A stretch of 64,000 nucleotides of DNA, from contig NZ_VORA01000001.1 of the NCBI RefSeq assembly GCF_008477545.1, positions 1,939,193-2,003,192 of the forward strand, written 5' to 3'. Below, piece after piece: positions 17,237 to 26,505 of the stretch (the first letter of the stretch is position 1; each line of letters starts with the position of its first letter). The DNA is from Roseibium aestuarii. GTDB lineage: Bacteria > Pseudomonadota > Alphaproteobacteria > Rhizobiales > Stappiaceae. Under the pieces are notes generated by a model. The model had not been told where the DNA came from, did not search any database, and saw only the letters and a list, made by a program, of their open reading frames with translations. A program made the position numbers and the translations under genes.

Positions 17237-20053
17237 TTACTTTGCCGACGCACCGCAGACGTCGCGACGGCAGGGCGACAGCACTCCGAAGCGGAAGGAA
17301 GGGACGCCATGCGCCGACGGGCTGCCAAAGCCGCCTCCCCCTGAAAGGATCGCCGTGACCCGGGTGTTGCCGATTCCCAGTTCCGCTTTTCCATCGCCGG
17401 TCACGTCGCCGGCGGCTAGAGCCGTGATCCGGTCACTGCCATCGACCGGATAATCATTCGCCACCAGCTGATTGGTGACCAGCGCGCCCTTGGTCTGGCT
17501 CCAGGAGAAGGTCATGACCCGCTGGAACCCGACAGATTTGTTGCCGTGAGGCATGCGTCCAACGATAATTTCGTCCAGACCGTCGCCGTCCAGATCCGCC
17601 ATGGCGACCCGCGACGCGGCGATATCCCTGGCCCAGGTCTCGCCGATAGGGCGTTTGTTGTCGTTCTTCGGCTCGGTGTAGTTGCGGTGGAGATCGGTCT
17701 CCAGCACCTTTACCCGCAGATTGACAGAGCTGTCGCGGGAGACCGCAATCTCGTCGAGTGCATCTTCATCCAGTTGCCCGACGGCAATATCGGTGGCGCG
17801 TGCTCCCGGTCCCCAATCCTCGCCAGCGGTGAAAAGCCGTGTGATCTTCAGTGCCTTGGTCGGATCCCCCGAAGCGCTCCCGCTATCCAGTTCGATGGAA
17901 AAGGCATAGATCCTGGCCTCGCCCTTCCTGTCCGCATCAGTCAGCACAATCAGCTCCTTTTTCTGCGGAAGGCGCGCGCCCGCAGCGTCCAGACCACACG
18001 CATTGACCGGATCGAGCACACCGTTCAGGGGATAAGGCGCCTCGCAGCCCAATTCGGCCCAGGCCACTGCAATCGCCTTGTGTCCGTCAAGATGACCGTC
18101 GAACCGCAGGGGAAAATACTGGTCCTGCGCCGCCGTTCCCTTGCGCCCGCGCATGATCACTTGCACGGCGCCAGGGCGCGTGCCCTGATAGCCACTCCCG
18201 CGATCCTCATCGTCGGTCGCCACCGCGATCTCGTCGATCCCATCCCCATCCAGATCCCCAAAGGCAATGTCGCGAACGGAAGACGTACCCCAGTCCTTCC
18301 CGATCTCGAAATAGGGCATGAGGCGCCCCTGAGGGTAAGCTCCTTCATATCCATAGACCGCCATGCGCATGTTCACGGTGCTGCGCCGGCCGATGGCGAC
18401 TTCCTGCCGGGGAATTTCGCCATCGCGGGACAGGGCCGCCAAACGCTCGCCGATGTTGCCCATGGCAACCGCCGTCCCATAGGCACCGTTGCCCCAGTCC
18501 GCGCCGGTCAGGCTGCTGCCGCGCAAGGGGGCGTAATTGGTCATGCGGTCAAGCACATGTACCCGCGCCTCGCCGGCAACAGGCGTGTCGGACACCACCA
18601 CGACCTCCCCCTTGCCGTTGCCAGTAAGGTCGCCAATGGCTATTCCGGTCGCCGCAAAGGCGTTGTGCCAGTCTCCGCCTCCGAGATGATCTTTCAGGCC
18701 CGGATAAAGCAGGCGGAGCCCCTGCTGGTCGAGCCTGGAGAGCACCTCGCCTCCCATCAGCTCCTCATCGCAGTCGGCGGCGACGCATTCGATGGTCTTG
18801 CGCGCCGTGATCCCCAACGTGACTGCCATGCGCTTGCCGAATGCGTGACTGGAATAATGCATGATCGACGCATAGTCGTAGGGCGTCAGGGTCTGTGTCG
18901 CATCCTCCTCGGCGCGGTCAAAATTGCCCTCCACGTCCTCTTGGATATTGTCGGAAAGGATCCGGACGTATTTTTCCCTGTCAGGCCTGTTTTGCTCATG
19001 GAACATCCCGAGTGCATGCAGGAGCTCGTGGGTCACCGTCCTGTTTCCAGGCCGGACACAGCGATCATTCAGGATCAGGACCTGCTCGTCGCTCTGGCGG
19101 CCGACAGGCGAGCTTCCGCAGACATTCGTCACGCTCGAATCCTGCCGGATTAACAGTTTTCCGCCATATCCAGGTTCGTTGATGAAGCGTACATTGCTCA
19201 CCTGCTCGATCCGGTCCATGTGCTCGCGGATAATGCCTTCCTCGCGCAGGGTGAAATCACCTGCTGAAATTTCGTAGGGAACCACTCCGTCCGGCCAGAG
19301 CAGATCCGGATCGCTCAGGGCAAGCAACGGCTGGCGCACGGTGCGCAGATCTCCGGTGCCCGAAAGATCCCGCTCGGGCTGGGGGGGCGGCGCGGGCATT
19401 CGCCCACTATACCAAGGCGCCGTCTGGTCCCCTGCCTGCCGCCGGGCGATCTCGTCTTCTGCGCCCAGCACGATGTCATCCATCAGCGCGAGGCCGTCTT
19501 TGGCCCGGTAGGTCACCCGCGACACTTTGGAGGCAAATGGCAGACGCAACATGGCACTGCGCGTTTCCCCCAGCTTGAGGGTAAGTGATGCGATATGGTT
19601 GGTTGTCACGCCGATGAGGCCGAGCGCATTGCGGCATCCGTGGCGGACCTTTTCAGAAAAAAGAGTGTGCCCCGGCGCACGGACCACTACCAGAACCTCC
19701 CCGGCCGGCAAGGATCCCTCGATCGTGTCCGTCAGCTTCGCCTGACCGCCGAGTACCTCTGCGCCGCCATCACTCTTGACGAAATAGCGCAGAGATACTT
19801 CCTCGGGTGCCTGCATCGCAGTTTCGATGAAAAGCCGGAACGGACAGGTCAGACGCGCGTCTGGCCTGTCAATCGGGAGAACGGGCAAGTCAGGTTTCTT
19901 GAGGTCAAGCTGGAGCTCCCCGCCAGACGGGAGGACGCCTTGCGCAGAGACAGGATTCGTCCCCGCCAAGCAAAGCAGTGTGACCGGGAGCACGGCGGAA
20001 AGGCGCGGAAGACCACAGCGCAGCCATGCCGTGCAAAAAAGCGAAAGTAGCAT
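17237..20053 (-). CDS. Secreted astacin-type metalloprotease with FG-GAP repeats
   Basis: 938-aa exported protein. The N-terminus has a long signal-like region ending near PVSA-QG. A ~200-residue domain follows, then an M12A astacin domain: zinc motif HELLHALGMFHEQNRPDR from H342 (HExxHxxGxxHExxRxDR) and Met-turn SIMHY with M398. The C-terminal half carries FG-GAP/VCBS-type repeats (IAIGDLTGNGKGEVVVV, IAFGDLDGDGIDEIAVA, VAMADLDGDGLDEIIVG, LAAGDVTGDGKAELGIG), predicting a calcium-binding beta-propeller. ATG at 20053 is preferred because AGAGG precedes it; a TTG start at 20119 is possible. Likely an extracellular or outer-membrane peptidase. Confidence 0.87.
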   Translation of the reverse strand: MLLSLFCTAWLRCGLPRLSAVLPVTLLCLAGTNPVSAQGVLPSGGELQLDLKKPDLPVLPIDRPDARLTCPFRLFIETAMQAPEEVSLRYFVKSDGGAEVLGGQAKLTDTIEGSLPAGEVLVVVRAPGHTLFSEKVRHGCRNALGLIGVTTNHIASLTLKLGETRSAMLRLPFASKVSRVTYRAKDGLALMDDIVLGAEDEIARRQAGDQTAPWYSGRMPAPPPQPERDLSGTGDLRTVRQPLLALSDPDLLWPDGVVPYEISAGDFTLREEGIIREHMDRIEQVSNVRFINEPGYGGKLLIRQDSSVTNVCGSSPVGRQSDEQVLILNDRCVRPGNRTVTHELLHALGMFHEQNRPDREKYVRILSDNIQEDVEGNFDRAEEDATQTLTPYDYASIMHYSSHAFGKRMAVTLGITARKTIECVAADCDEELMGGEVLSRLDQQGLRLLYPGLKDHLGGGDWHNAFAATGIAIGDLTGNGKGEVVVVSDTPVAGEARVHVLDRMTNYAPLRGSSLTGADWGNGAYGTAVAMGNIGERLAALSRDGEIPRQEVAIGRRSTVNMRMAVYGYEGAYPQGRLMPYFEIGKDWGTSSVRDIAFGDLDGDGIDEIAVATDDEDRGSGYQGTRPGAVQVIMRGRKGTAAQDQYFPLRFDGHLDGHKAIAVAWAELGCEAPYPLNGVLDPVNACGLDAAGARLPQKKELIVLTDADRKGEARIYAFSIELDSGSASGDPTKALKITRLFTAGEDWGPGARATDIAVGQLDEDALDEIAVSRDSSVNLRVKVLETDLHRNYTEPKNDNKRPIGETWARDIAASRVAMADLDGDGLDEIIVGRMPHGNKSVGFQRVMTFSWSQTKGALVTNQLVANDYPVDGSDRITALAAGDVTGDGKAELGIGNTRVTAILSGGGGFGSPSAHGVPSFRFGVLSPCRRDVCGASAK

Positions 20054-20245
20054 GGAAATCCTCTTAAAAAACAGAAGCTTCCAGGAAAAAATGCGCCCCT
20101 GAAGCTGAGGAACCGACAAACTACCCTAACGTAAATTTCAAAAAACAAAACCCGCTCGATCCGGATTTTTCTGTCACCACCTCGCTCTAGGCTTGCGTGA
20201 GGAGTTATCCGGAGACGATCGAACAAAAAGACATCCAGACACGAA

Positions 20246-20275
20246 AAAACCCGCCGGAAATCTCCGGCGGGTTTT
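20246..20275 (-). terminator. Terminator downstream of rpsI
   Basis: Stem AAAACCCGCCGGA / TCCGGCGGGTTTT with a short loop. On the minus strand it is followed by more T residues. It lies 35 bases past the rpsI stop; the A-run on the other side could let it work in both directions. Confidence 0.9.
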
Positions 20276-20310
20276 CTGAAATCGGTCCTTCGACCAGATC
20301 TGCGAAGCGA

Positions 20311-20784
20311 TTAACGCTTGGAGAACTGGAACGAACGACGTGCCTTTGCACGGCCGAACTTCTTGCGCTCGACCACGCGGCTGTCGCGGGTGAGGAAGCC
20401 GTTCTTCTTCAGGATCGCGCGCAGTTCCGGCTCGTAGTGGGTCAGAGCCTTGGAGATGCCGTGACGAACGGCACCGGCCTGACCGGACAGGCCACCACCG
20501 GTGACGGTGGCGACGACGTCGAACTGGCCATCACGGTCGCAGAGAACGATCGGCTGACGCAGGATCATCTGCAGCACCGGACGTGCGAAATAGGCAGTGA
20601 AGTCCTTGCCGTTCACGGTGATCTTGCCGGAGCCCGGCTTGACCCACACGCGGGCAATGGCGTCCTTACGCTTGCCGGTGGCATAGGCGCGGCCCTGTGC
20701 GTCCAGCTTCTGGACATGCACCGGAGCTTCCTGAGCAGCAGACACGGCGCCGCCCAGCTCTTCCAGGGAGTTCAGCTCAGCCAT
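20311..20784 (-). CDS. rpsI: 30S ribosomal protein S9
   Basis: 157 aa with the S9 core: [45 protein letters not shown], and the conserved basic C-terminus ending in FSKR, whose last residues reach the P-site tRNA. The N-terminal extension (~25 residues, Ala/Glu-rich) is common in alphaproteobacteria. Its ATG overlaps the rplM stop by one base (TAATG), so translation is coupled in the classical rplM-rpsI operon. Confidence 0.97.
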   Translation of the reverse strand: MAELNSLEELGGAVSAAQEAPVHVQKLDAQGRAYATGKRKDAIARVWVKPGSGKITVNGKDFTAYFARPVLQMILRQPIVLCDRDGQFDVVATVTGGGLSGQAGAVRHGISKALTHYEPELRAILKKNGFLTRDSRVVERKKFGRAKARRSFQFSKR

Positions 20785-21251
20785 TAGTCAGCCCTCTTCC
20801 CGTTCTTTTCGTTGAGGCTCTTGACGTCGACCAGTTCCGGCGACTGAGCTTCATGCGGATGCTCTGCACCGGCGTAAATGCGCAGGTTCTTGAGCTGCTT
20901 GTTGGACAGCGGACCGCCCGGCATCATGCGCTGCACGGCCTTTTCCAGGACGCGCTCCGGGAAACGGCCTTCCAGGATTGCACGTGCGGTGCGCTCCTTG
21001 ATGCCGCCCGGGTGGCCGGTGTGCCAGTAGTACTTCTTGTTGTCGTACTTGCGGCCGGTCAGCACGACCTTGTCGGCGTTGATGACGATGATGTTGTCAC
21101 CGGTGTCGACGTGGGGCGTGTAGGTCGGCAGATGCTTGCCGCGCAGGTGGTTGGCGATGTAGGCGGCCAGGCGGCCGACAACCATGCCTTCTGCGTCGAT
21201 CAAGATCCACTTTTTCTCGACCTCAGCCGGCTTGGCAGAGAAGGTCTTCAT
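20784..21251 (-). CDS. rplM: 50S ribosomal protein L13
   Basis: 155 aa from [19 protein letters not shown]13 motifs are [44 protein letters not shown] and GMMP-like [18 protein letters not shown]. The frame is open upstream to 21404, but that extension does not match the conserved N-terminus and is probably leader. First gene of the rplM-rpsI operon. Confidence 0.97.
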   Translation of the reverse strand: MKTFSAKPAEVEKKWILIDAEGMVVGRLAAYIANHLRGKHLPTYTPHVDTGDNIIVINADKVVLTGRKYDNKKYYWHTGHPGGIKERTARAILEGRFPERVLEKAVQRMMPGGPLSNKQLKNLRIYAGAEHPHEAQSPELVDVKSLNEKNGKRAD

Positions 21252-21741
21252 GTGTGTCGATCCATGATTGGGGTCGTTTAAACCAAAAGGCCCGCGAGCC
21301 GCCGGATCCCGGCGCTGACGGACCTTCATTCGTCGGCGCAGCTTATACGTCAGGGAAAAAGACCGGTCAAGAGCATTCATTCGAGCGACAGTGCGAAAAA
21401 ACAAGCAAAAACAATAGCTTAAAAAAACGGTATTATATTACCACTTCTTTTTGCCCGGCTTTGCCTCACCGTCAGCCGCTCCACGGGCCATCTGCGTCCA
21501 AAAGCACCAGCCACGGCGCCTTGAGCGCGAATTCGCGTCAATTGCGGCCAATCCATGGCATGGGCCGCGCACGACATCAAATATACCCGCCCGACCCGCA
21601 AATAATCCCGTTGCTGCCGACACTCCGCAGGAGGAACATCAGACCGCCCGCTACACCTGCTTTCCGCAGATCCCTGCGGGCGGCTTTGCGCGAAAGCCAA
21701 TCGCGTAACAGGCAGACCTGCCCTTTCCGGATTGCCTTCCC
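21252..21741. promoter_or_regulatory. Long intergenic region upstream of rplM
   Basis: 490 bases between rplM and the next plus-strand gene. An A/T-rich patch at about 21390-21445 (A-runs and TATTATATTACC-like sequence) is the likely rplM promoter area, leaving a leader of ~140 bases before the L13 start. The remainder (21446-21741) is ordinary GC-rich DNA with only weak open frames; no gene is supported. Confidence 0.5.
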
Positions 21742-22071
21742 ATGTTCACCACTTCCTGGCTCATGGCTCTTGGTGGAGCCGCCACCGCCTTCGCGGTGAT
21801 CATCTTCCTGTATCTTGCCCTGCGCGCGGTTCACGGCACCAAGGCCATGCCCGCCTGGGTCTGGGGCGACATGATGACCCAGATCGTCTGCGTGATGCTG
21901 ACGGCCGGCTTCGCCGTCACCGCCATCGGCACCTTCGTCGCCGCTTCCCGCCTGCCTTTCGAGGTCTGGGGCGATTCGGCCATTGCCCTGGCCCTCCTGC
22001 TCGCCTCGGGCGCTCTGGCCGGCCTGGTGTTCTCCAGCCTGCGCGGGCTCGCCCACCGCATGAGCCACTGA
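21742..22071 (+). CDS. Small integral membrane protein, unknown function
   Basis: 109 aa with three predicted transmembrane helices (about 7-27, 46-68 and 78-100) separated by short charged loops (RAVHGTKAMPAWVWGDM and ASRLPFEVWGDS). The start is the ATG followed by FTTSWLMALGG. Composition and codon use look like its neighbours. I do not recognise a family. It is convergent with the thioesterase gene, 39 bases apart. Confidence 0.65.
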   Translation: MFTTSWLMALGGAATAFAVIIFLYLALRAVHGTKAMPAWVWGDMMTQIVCVMLTAGFAVTAIGTFVAASRLPFEVWGDSAIALALLLASGALAGLVFSSLRGLAHRMSH

Positions 22072-22110
22072 CCCTGACTGCCGGTGTGGAAACGCACCGG
22101 CAGTTCCCTC

Positions 22111-22572
22111 TCAGCTTGCACCCACCGCCGCAGCACCGTCCTGCGCCCGCGCCTCGTCCCGCGGCGGAATGGAATAGGTCGCCGTTGCGTGGGCGCAGAG
22201 ATCCTCGTCCCCCTCGCTGGCGAGAAGGCACTCCACCACGGCCAGACGCTTGCCCAGCTTCAACAGCCGACAGGTGGCGATCATGTCGCCCGGCGCCGGG
22301 CGCTTCAGGAAATTGATGTTGAGATTCGTGGTCACCGCCATGGCCACCGGCCCCGCATGGGCCAAAACCACCGTATAGGCCGCCACATCCGCAAGCGTCA
22401 TCATCGCCGGACCGGAAACGGTTCCACCCGGGCGCAGGTGCATGGTGGTCGTCCGCAGGCGCATCACCGTCTGTCCGGGCGCCACATCTTCCATGAAAAA
22501 CCCGCCATTCACCTGCGGAAAATGATCCTTCAGGAACGTCCGGACCTCCTCCAGCGTCATTACAGGCTGCAT
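22111..22572 (-). CDS. PaaI-type hotdog thioesterase
   Basis: 153-aa acyl-CoA thioesterase-like protein. The hotdog helix region LRPGGTVSGPAMMTLADVAAY is typical of the PaaI/YbgC-like group, in which the conserved Asp/Asn-Gly area positions the thioester. The strand TTNLNINFLKRPAPGD is also diagnostic. The chosen ATG (MQPVMTLEEV) has GGAGGA four bases upstream; an earlier TTG at 22584 is less likely because it precedes the Shine-Dalgarno. It faces the enoyl-CoA hydratase divergently, and a shared acyl-CoA role is plausible. Confidence 0.85.
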   Translation of the reverse strand: MQPVMTLEEVRTFLKDHFPQVNGGFFMEDVAPGQTVMRLRTTTMHLRPGGTVSGPAMMTLADVAAYTVVLAHAGPVAMAVTTNLNINFLKRPAPGDMIATCRLLKLGKRLAVVECLLASEGDEDLCAHATATYSIPPRDEARAQDGAAAVGAS

Positions 22573-22797
22573 GCTTCCTCCCAAAATCCGCGCCAGTATC
22601 TAACGCTTACGTAAACGGTATTCGTGCATCCTGACAAGGGCAACACCGGCAACCGCGCGGCGCTTCTCCCCAGCCGGCCGTGACCGCTGCTCGCCACGCT
22701 CTCCCGCGCAGTCTATAAGACAGGAAGATCAAGAAGACACGCAGATGTGCCACAGGCCCGTGCTGCAAGCCCTTGCCCATCAGGAGGAAACAGGACC

Positions 22798-23628
22798 ATG
22801 AGCGAGCTCGACGCCGCCGCGACGCCCCAGACCGAAGACCGCCCGCTGCTTGGCACCCTGCTCCACCAGGGCGTCTATCGCATCGTGATGCAGCGGCCGG
22901 AGCGGATGAACGCCCTCTCCCGCCCCATGATGGCGGCGCTTTCCGCCGAGCTCACCCGCGCGGCCGAAGATCCGGCGATCCGGGTGGTGCTGATCGGGGC
23001 GGAAGGCAAGGTCTTCTGCGCCGGCCATGACCTGAAGGAACTGACCGCCGCCCGGGCCGAGGCCGACGGCGGCAAGGCGACCTATCAGGCGATCATGAAG
23101 CAATGCGCCGACCTGATGCAGCAGATCGTGCGCTGCCCCAAGCCGGTGATCGCCGTCGTCACCGGGGTGGCCACGGCCGCAGGTTGCCAGCTCGTCGCCT
23201 CCTGCGATCTGGCGCTGGCCACCGACACGGCCACCTTCTGCACCCCGGGCGTCAACATCGGGCTCTTCTGTTCAACGCCGATGGTGGCCCTGTCGCGCAA
23301 TGCCTCGCCGAAGCAGGCCATGGAAATGTTGCTGACGGGCGAGAGCATCGACGCCTCCACCGCCAAGGACTTCGGCCTCATCAACCGCATCATCCCGCGC
23401 GACTATCTGGAGCAGGTGGTGCAAAAATACGCCGAGGCCATCGCCTCCAAGTCGGCCCACACTCTCAAGATCGGCAAGGAAGCCTTCTATCGGCAGATCG
23501 AGATGCCCCTCGACAAGGCCTATGACTATGCCGCCGGCGTGATGGTGGAGAACATGATGGCCCGGGATGCGGAGGAAGGCATCAGCGCGTTCCTGAAAAA
23601 GCGCAAGCCGGAGTGGAGCGACAGCTGA
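22798..23628 (+). CDS. Enoyl-CoA hydratase/isomerase family protein
   Basis: 276-aa crotonase-fold protein. The oxyanion-hole loops are seen in CAGHDLKEL and in GVATAAGCQLVASCDLALA. PGVNIGLFCSTP and MLLTGESIDASTAKDFGLINRI are typical. The catalytic Glu pair of classic hydratases is not obvious, so the reaction (hydratase, isomerase or another crotonase activity) is open. The start is fixed by AGGAGGAAA about nine bases before ATG MSELDAAAT; an upstream GTG-type extension lacks support. It probably acts in fatty acid or amino acid catabolism. Confidence 0.88.
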   Translation: MSELDAAATPQTEDRPLLGTLLHQGVYRIVMQRPERMNALSRPMMAALSAELTRAAEDPAIRVVLIGAEGKVFCAGHDLKELTAARAEADGGKATYQAIMKQCADLMQQIVRCPKPVIAVVTGVATAAGCQLVASCDLALATDTATFCTPGVNIGLFCSTPMVALSRNASPKQAMEMLLTGESIDASTAKDFGLINRIIPRDYLEQVVQKYAEAIASKSAHTLKIGKEAFYRQIEMPLDKAYDYAAGVMVENMMARDAEEGISAFLKKRKPEWSDS

Positions 23629-23689
23629 CCCGCAGCGCCTTTTTCGGCCGATAGCCGTTAGCCAATGGTCAGTGGACAAATGTCAGCGG

Positions 23690-24622
23690 TCAGCGGTCGA
23701 AATCGAAATTCCGGCGACGCTGTTCCCACAGCTTCTCGCCGATCAGGCAATCATAGGGCTCTGCCGGGCGGAACTGCACCGGCAGGGCCCTTTTGCCGGA
23801 AGCCCCCTGATCCGCGAAATAGGGTGCAGCCGGATCCGGATCTGAGCTCGGTCCGGGTCCGTGTCCGGGCGCGACCCCGCCGATCTCCATGACCAGCTTG
23901 CGCCGCACGGCTTCGGGAAATTCCGCCCAGTCCCACACGGGCACCACGAAACTGGTGGGACCGCCGACGACGCAGGCCTGATAGTAGCGGTCGAGCCCGT
24001 CGATGCTGAAACCGGAATAGGCGCCGCCCCTTGTCATCAGCGGCAGCCCGTTGATCACGATGCCCTGTTCCACCGCCGCGTCGCGGGCCGCGACCACCGG
24101 CAGGCCCTCGTTGTTGGGGCCATCTCCGGAAATGTCGATCACCCGCCGCTCCGCGTCGAAGGACAACCGCTCGAACAGGGCCGAAGCGCTGCGGATCGCG
24201 CCGGAAATCGACGTGCGGCTTGCCCCCAGACTGCGCCCGGCCAGAAGATGGGCCGCGACCGCCTCCGCGTCCTCGCGCGTCTCGATCACGGTCCAGTCCA
24301 GCACCAGCTGGCTGTGCCCCTGCCCGGCCCATTCCAGAAAGCTCACGGCGATGCGCCCATGCGCCCCATAGCCGATGGCCTGGAGCACGGCGGGATCGGC
24401 AATCGCCGCCGCATAGCCCTTGCGCTGGATGAGGAGCTCATCCACCGCCATGGAGCGGGAGACATCCACCGCAAGCACCAGCGCCACATCAACGGCGGCC
24501 GGAGCGCTCTGGGCCTGTGCAGAACCTGGCCCGCCAAAAGACAGGCCCGCGCAAAAGGCAGCGCAAAGGGCAAGAGCCCCCGCCAGCGCGACAAGACAGG
24601 AAGAATGACGATTTTCACCCAT
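23690..24622 (-). CDS. DUF1194 von Willebrand factor A-like exported protein
   Basis: 310 aa. The N-terminal signal peptide (core LVALAGALALCAAFCAGL, cleavage near SAQAQ) precedes a VWA-type domain with MIDAS residues D53, S55 and S57 in AVDVSRSM. The long conserved FLEWAGQGHSQLVLDWTVI and VIDISGDGPNNEGLPVVAARD stretches match what I know of DUF1194. Predicted periplasmic; function unknown, perhaps a metal-dependent adhesion or scaffold protein. Single gene, divergent from the CoA-binding protein. Confidence 0.85.
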   Translation of the reverse strand: MGENRHSSCLVALAGALALCAAFCAGLSFGGPGSAQAQSAPAAVDVALVLAVDVSRSMAVDELLIQRKGYAAAIADPAVLQAIGYGAHGRIAVSFLEWAGQGHSQLVLDWTVIETREDAEAVAAHLLAGRSLGASRTSISGAIRSASALFERLSFDAERRVIDISGDGPNNEGLPVVAARDAAVEQGIVINGLPLMTRGGAYSGFSIDGLDRYYQACVVGGPTSFVVPVWDWAEFPEAVRRKLVMEIGGVAPGHGPGPSSDPDPAAPYFADQGASGKRALPVQFRPAEPYDCLIGEKLWEQRRRNFDFDR

Positions 24623-24807
24623 GCCGTTACGGTAACCCGTGCCGGATCGCCCGTCAGCGGCAAAAGCCGCGCTCTCGGCCCCGCGCCGGTCACGCTTCTG
24701 TGAGACCGCAGGATCCCGATCGTGCTGCCGGCGCCGGGAAAAGCCGTTGCAAGCGCCGGCGTTTCCTGACTGGATGGAGCGGTTTTCGAAGCACGAGAGT
24801 GACTTGC

Positions 24808-25347
24808 ATGAATCACGACGCCTACCCCGACGCCTATATCAAGGCCATCCTGGACGAGGTGAAGACCATTGCCCTCGTCGGCGCCAGCGCCAACCCGGTG
24901 CGTCCCTCCCACTTCGTGACGAAATATCTTCTCGCCAAGGGCTATGAGGTCTGGCCGGTCAATCCGGGCCTCGCCGGCAGCGAACTTCTGGGCCAGACGG
25001 TATATGCCAGCCTTAAGGACCTGCCCGCCACCCCCGACATGGTGGACATCTTCCGCAATGCGGAGGCCGCCGCCGGGATCATCGACGAGATCCTCGGACG
25101 CGGCACCACCTCCGGCACCCTGCCGAAGGTGATCTGGATGCAGCAGGGAGTGCGCCATGACGCCGCCGCCGCCCGGGCGGAAGCCGCCGGGATCCGGGTC
25201 GTCATGGATCGCTGCCCAAAGATCGAATACGGCCGCCTCTCCGGCGAGATCGGCTGGATGGGCGTGAACTCCCGCACCATCTCCTCCCGACGCCCGGTCC
25301 TCAAGCAGGGCTTCCAGCGCCGGGGCCTCGCCGACGATCATGGCTGA
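24808..25347 (+). CDS. CoA-binding domain protein (YccU-like)
   Basis: 179-aa Rossmann-type protein. TIALVGASANPVRPSHFVTKYLLAKGYEVWPVNP is the typical start of the succinyl-CoA-synthetase-like CoA-binding domain, and WMQQGVRHDAAAARAEAAGI with VMDRCPKIEY continues it. These stand-alone domains bind CoA; their physiological role is not known. The ATG with a weak GAGAG site is chosen. The 3' end overlaps the convergent hydrolase by ten bases. Confidence 0.85.
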   Translation: MNHDAYPDAYIKAILDEVKTIALVGASANPVRPSHFVTKYLLAKGYEVWPVNPGLAGSELLGQTVYASLKDLPATPDMVDIFRNAEAAAGIIDEILGRGTTSGTLPKVIWMQQGVRHDAAAARAEAAGIRVVMDRCPKIEYGRLSGEIGWMGVNSRTISSRRPVLKQGFQRRGLADDHG

Positions 25348-25880
25348 GCCGTCAGCGATCCGATAAACACTGACAGAATCGCCAGACCTTCCGGCCAGAC
25401 GCCCAGCCCGCTCGATCCGTTGATGTGCCCCAGATCGCCCAACACCAGAAAGCGGCTTCCCCACAGCCGAGCTTGCGCCTGAGAATAGGCAACGGAGCCA
25501 TAGGGATCGTTCGAGCTGGCCACCACCATCGAGGGAAACGGCAAGGCCTTTGCCGGCACCGGGCGAAAACTGGCCGCTGCATCGGGAAACGCAGCGCCGT
25601 CAGGGTCCGGGAGCGCCACCAGAAGGGCCCCGGCAATCGGCACTCTTGTCCGGGCCGCCCAATGCGCCACAAGAAGACAGGCAAGGCTGTGCGCCACGAG
25701 AACGGGAGGTGCGGAACAGACGCCGATTGCCCGGTCCAGCGCAGCAATCCAGTCATCAAGCTCCGGCGCATCCCAGCTCGTCGGCTGAAACCGCAAGAAG
25801 CGATTGTCGCCTGCTTCCCAAAGGCTTTGCCAGTGGTCCTGCCCTGAATTTCCGATCCCCGGCAAATTTAGGATTTCCAT
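25338..25880 (-). CDS. RBBP9/YdeN-family serine hydrolase
   Basis: 180-aa small alpha/beta hydrolase. Characteristic elements are the N-terminal MEILNLPGIGNSGQDHWQSLWE, the Ser elbow LVAHSLACLLVAHWA (AHSLA), the acid region SSNDPYGS and the His of LGDLGHINGSSGLGVWPEG. The start ATG has GGAAGGA seven bases upstream; the longer frame to 25955 runs into the operator region. The substrate is unknown. It is divergent from an Lrp-type regulator across a region with three copies of CCGATGAA, so it is the likely target of that regulator. Confidence 0.85.
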   Translation of the reverse strand: MEILNLPGIGNSGQDHWQSLWEAGDNRFLRFQPTSWDAPELDDWIAALDRAIGVCSAPPVLVAHSLACLLVAHWAARTRVPIAGALLVALPDPDGAAFPDAAASFRPVPAKALPFPSMVVASSNDPYGSVAYSQAQARLWGSRFLVLGDLGHINGSSGLGVWPEGLAILSVFIGSLTAQP

Positions 25881-25921
25881 CGTCGCGTCCTTCCGCAATG
25901 ATCTGAGATCAGCACAGCTTG

Positions 25922-25984
25922 CCGATGAAATTCCGGCGCAGGAATGGGAATTCATCGGGAAAGAGATGCTAAAGCCGATGAATT
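25922..25984. promoter_or_regulatory. Three-copy CCGATGAA operator candidate
   Basis: CCGATGAA occurs at 25922-25929 and 25975-25982, and its reverse complement TTCATCGG at 25951-25958. Copies two and three agree over ten bases (CCGATGAATT). Centres are 29 and 24 bases apart, and the array fills the divergent interval before the Lrp-type gene. Multiple spaced sites are usual for Lrp/AsnC proteins. Confidence 0.5.
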
Positions 25985-25995
25985 AAAGGTCGACC

Positions 25996-26472
25996 ATGCA
26001 AAAGACAGCGACATCCCGTCCACCCCTCGATCCGACGGATATCGCCATCCTCGAGATCCTGCAGGAGAACGCGCGCATCGGCATCTCCGAACTGGGCCGG
26101 CGCATCGGCCTCTCCCAACCCGCCACATCCGAGCGGGTCAAACGGCTGGAAGAGCGAGGCGTCATCACCGGCTATGGCGCTCGCATTTCACCCGAGGCGC
26201 TAGGACTTGGCATGATGGCCCTGATCCGCGTCGCCACCACCCATGAGCATATCAAGCCCTGCCTCAAGCAGTTTGCCGAGATGCCGCACGTCATCGAGGT
26301 TCATCGGCTGACGGGCGAAGACTGTTTCCTGCTCAAGGTCCTGGTGCCGGATCCGGGTCAGCTCGAAACCATCGTCGACGCGGTCGCCCGTCATGGCGCC
26401 GTCAAGACCGCGCTCGTCCTGCGCAGCGAACCCGCCAAGCCGCTCGGACGGGAGCTCCTGCGCCGTCTCTAG
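25996..26472 (+). CDS. Lrp/AsnC family transcriptional regulator
   Basis: 158 aa. The winged-HTH N-terminal domain (LDPTDIAILEILQENARIGI then SELGRRIGLSQPATSERVKRLEERGVI) is followed by a RAM/ligand-binding domain (LGMMALIRVATT, CFLLKVLVPDPGQLE). These proteins sense amino acids and usually control themselves and a divergent gene, here the RBBP9-like hydrolase. The sulfhydrylase gene starts 108 bases downstream on the same strand and could also be a target. The effector is unknown. Confidence 0.9.
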   Translation: MQKTATSRPPLDPTDIAILEILQENARIGISELGRRIGLSQPATSERVKRLEERGVITGYGARISPEALGLGMMALIRVATTHEHIKPCLKQFAEMPHVIEVHRLTGEDCFLLKVLVPDPGQLETIVDAVARHGAVKTALVLRSEPAKPLGRELLRRL

Positions 26473-26488
26473 GCCTGCGAGCCACGGG

Positions 26489-26505
26489 GAAGCACCCGCT
26501 GCTTC
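26489..26505 (+). other. Hairpin between the Lrp-type gene and metY
   Basis: GAAGCA-CCCGC-TGCTTC, a 6-bp stem with 5-nt loop, 17 bases after the regulator's stop. No T-run follows, so termination is uncertain. Confidence 0.3.

Noticed and set aside
21252..21404. N-terminal extension of L13
   Set aside because: The extra 51 codons do not match the conserved L13 start; ATG at 21251 gives the normal N-terminus.
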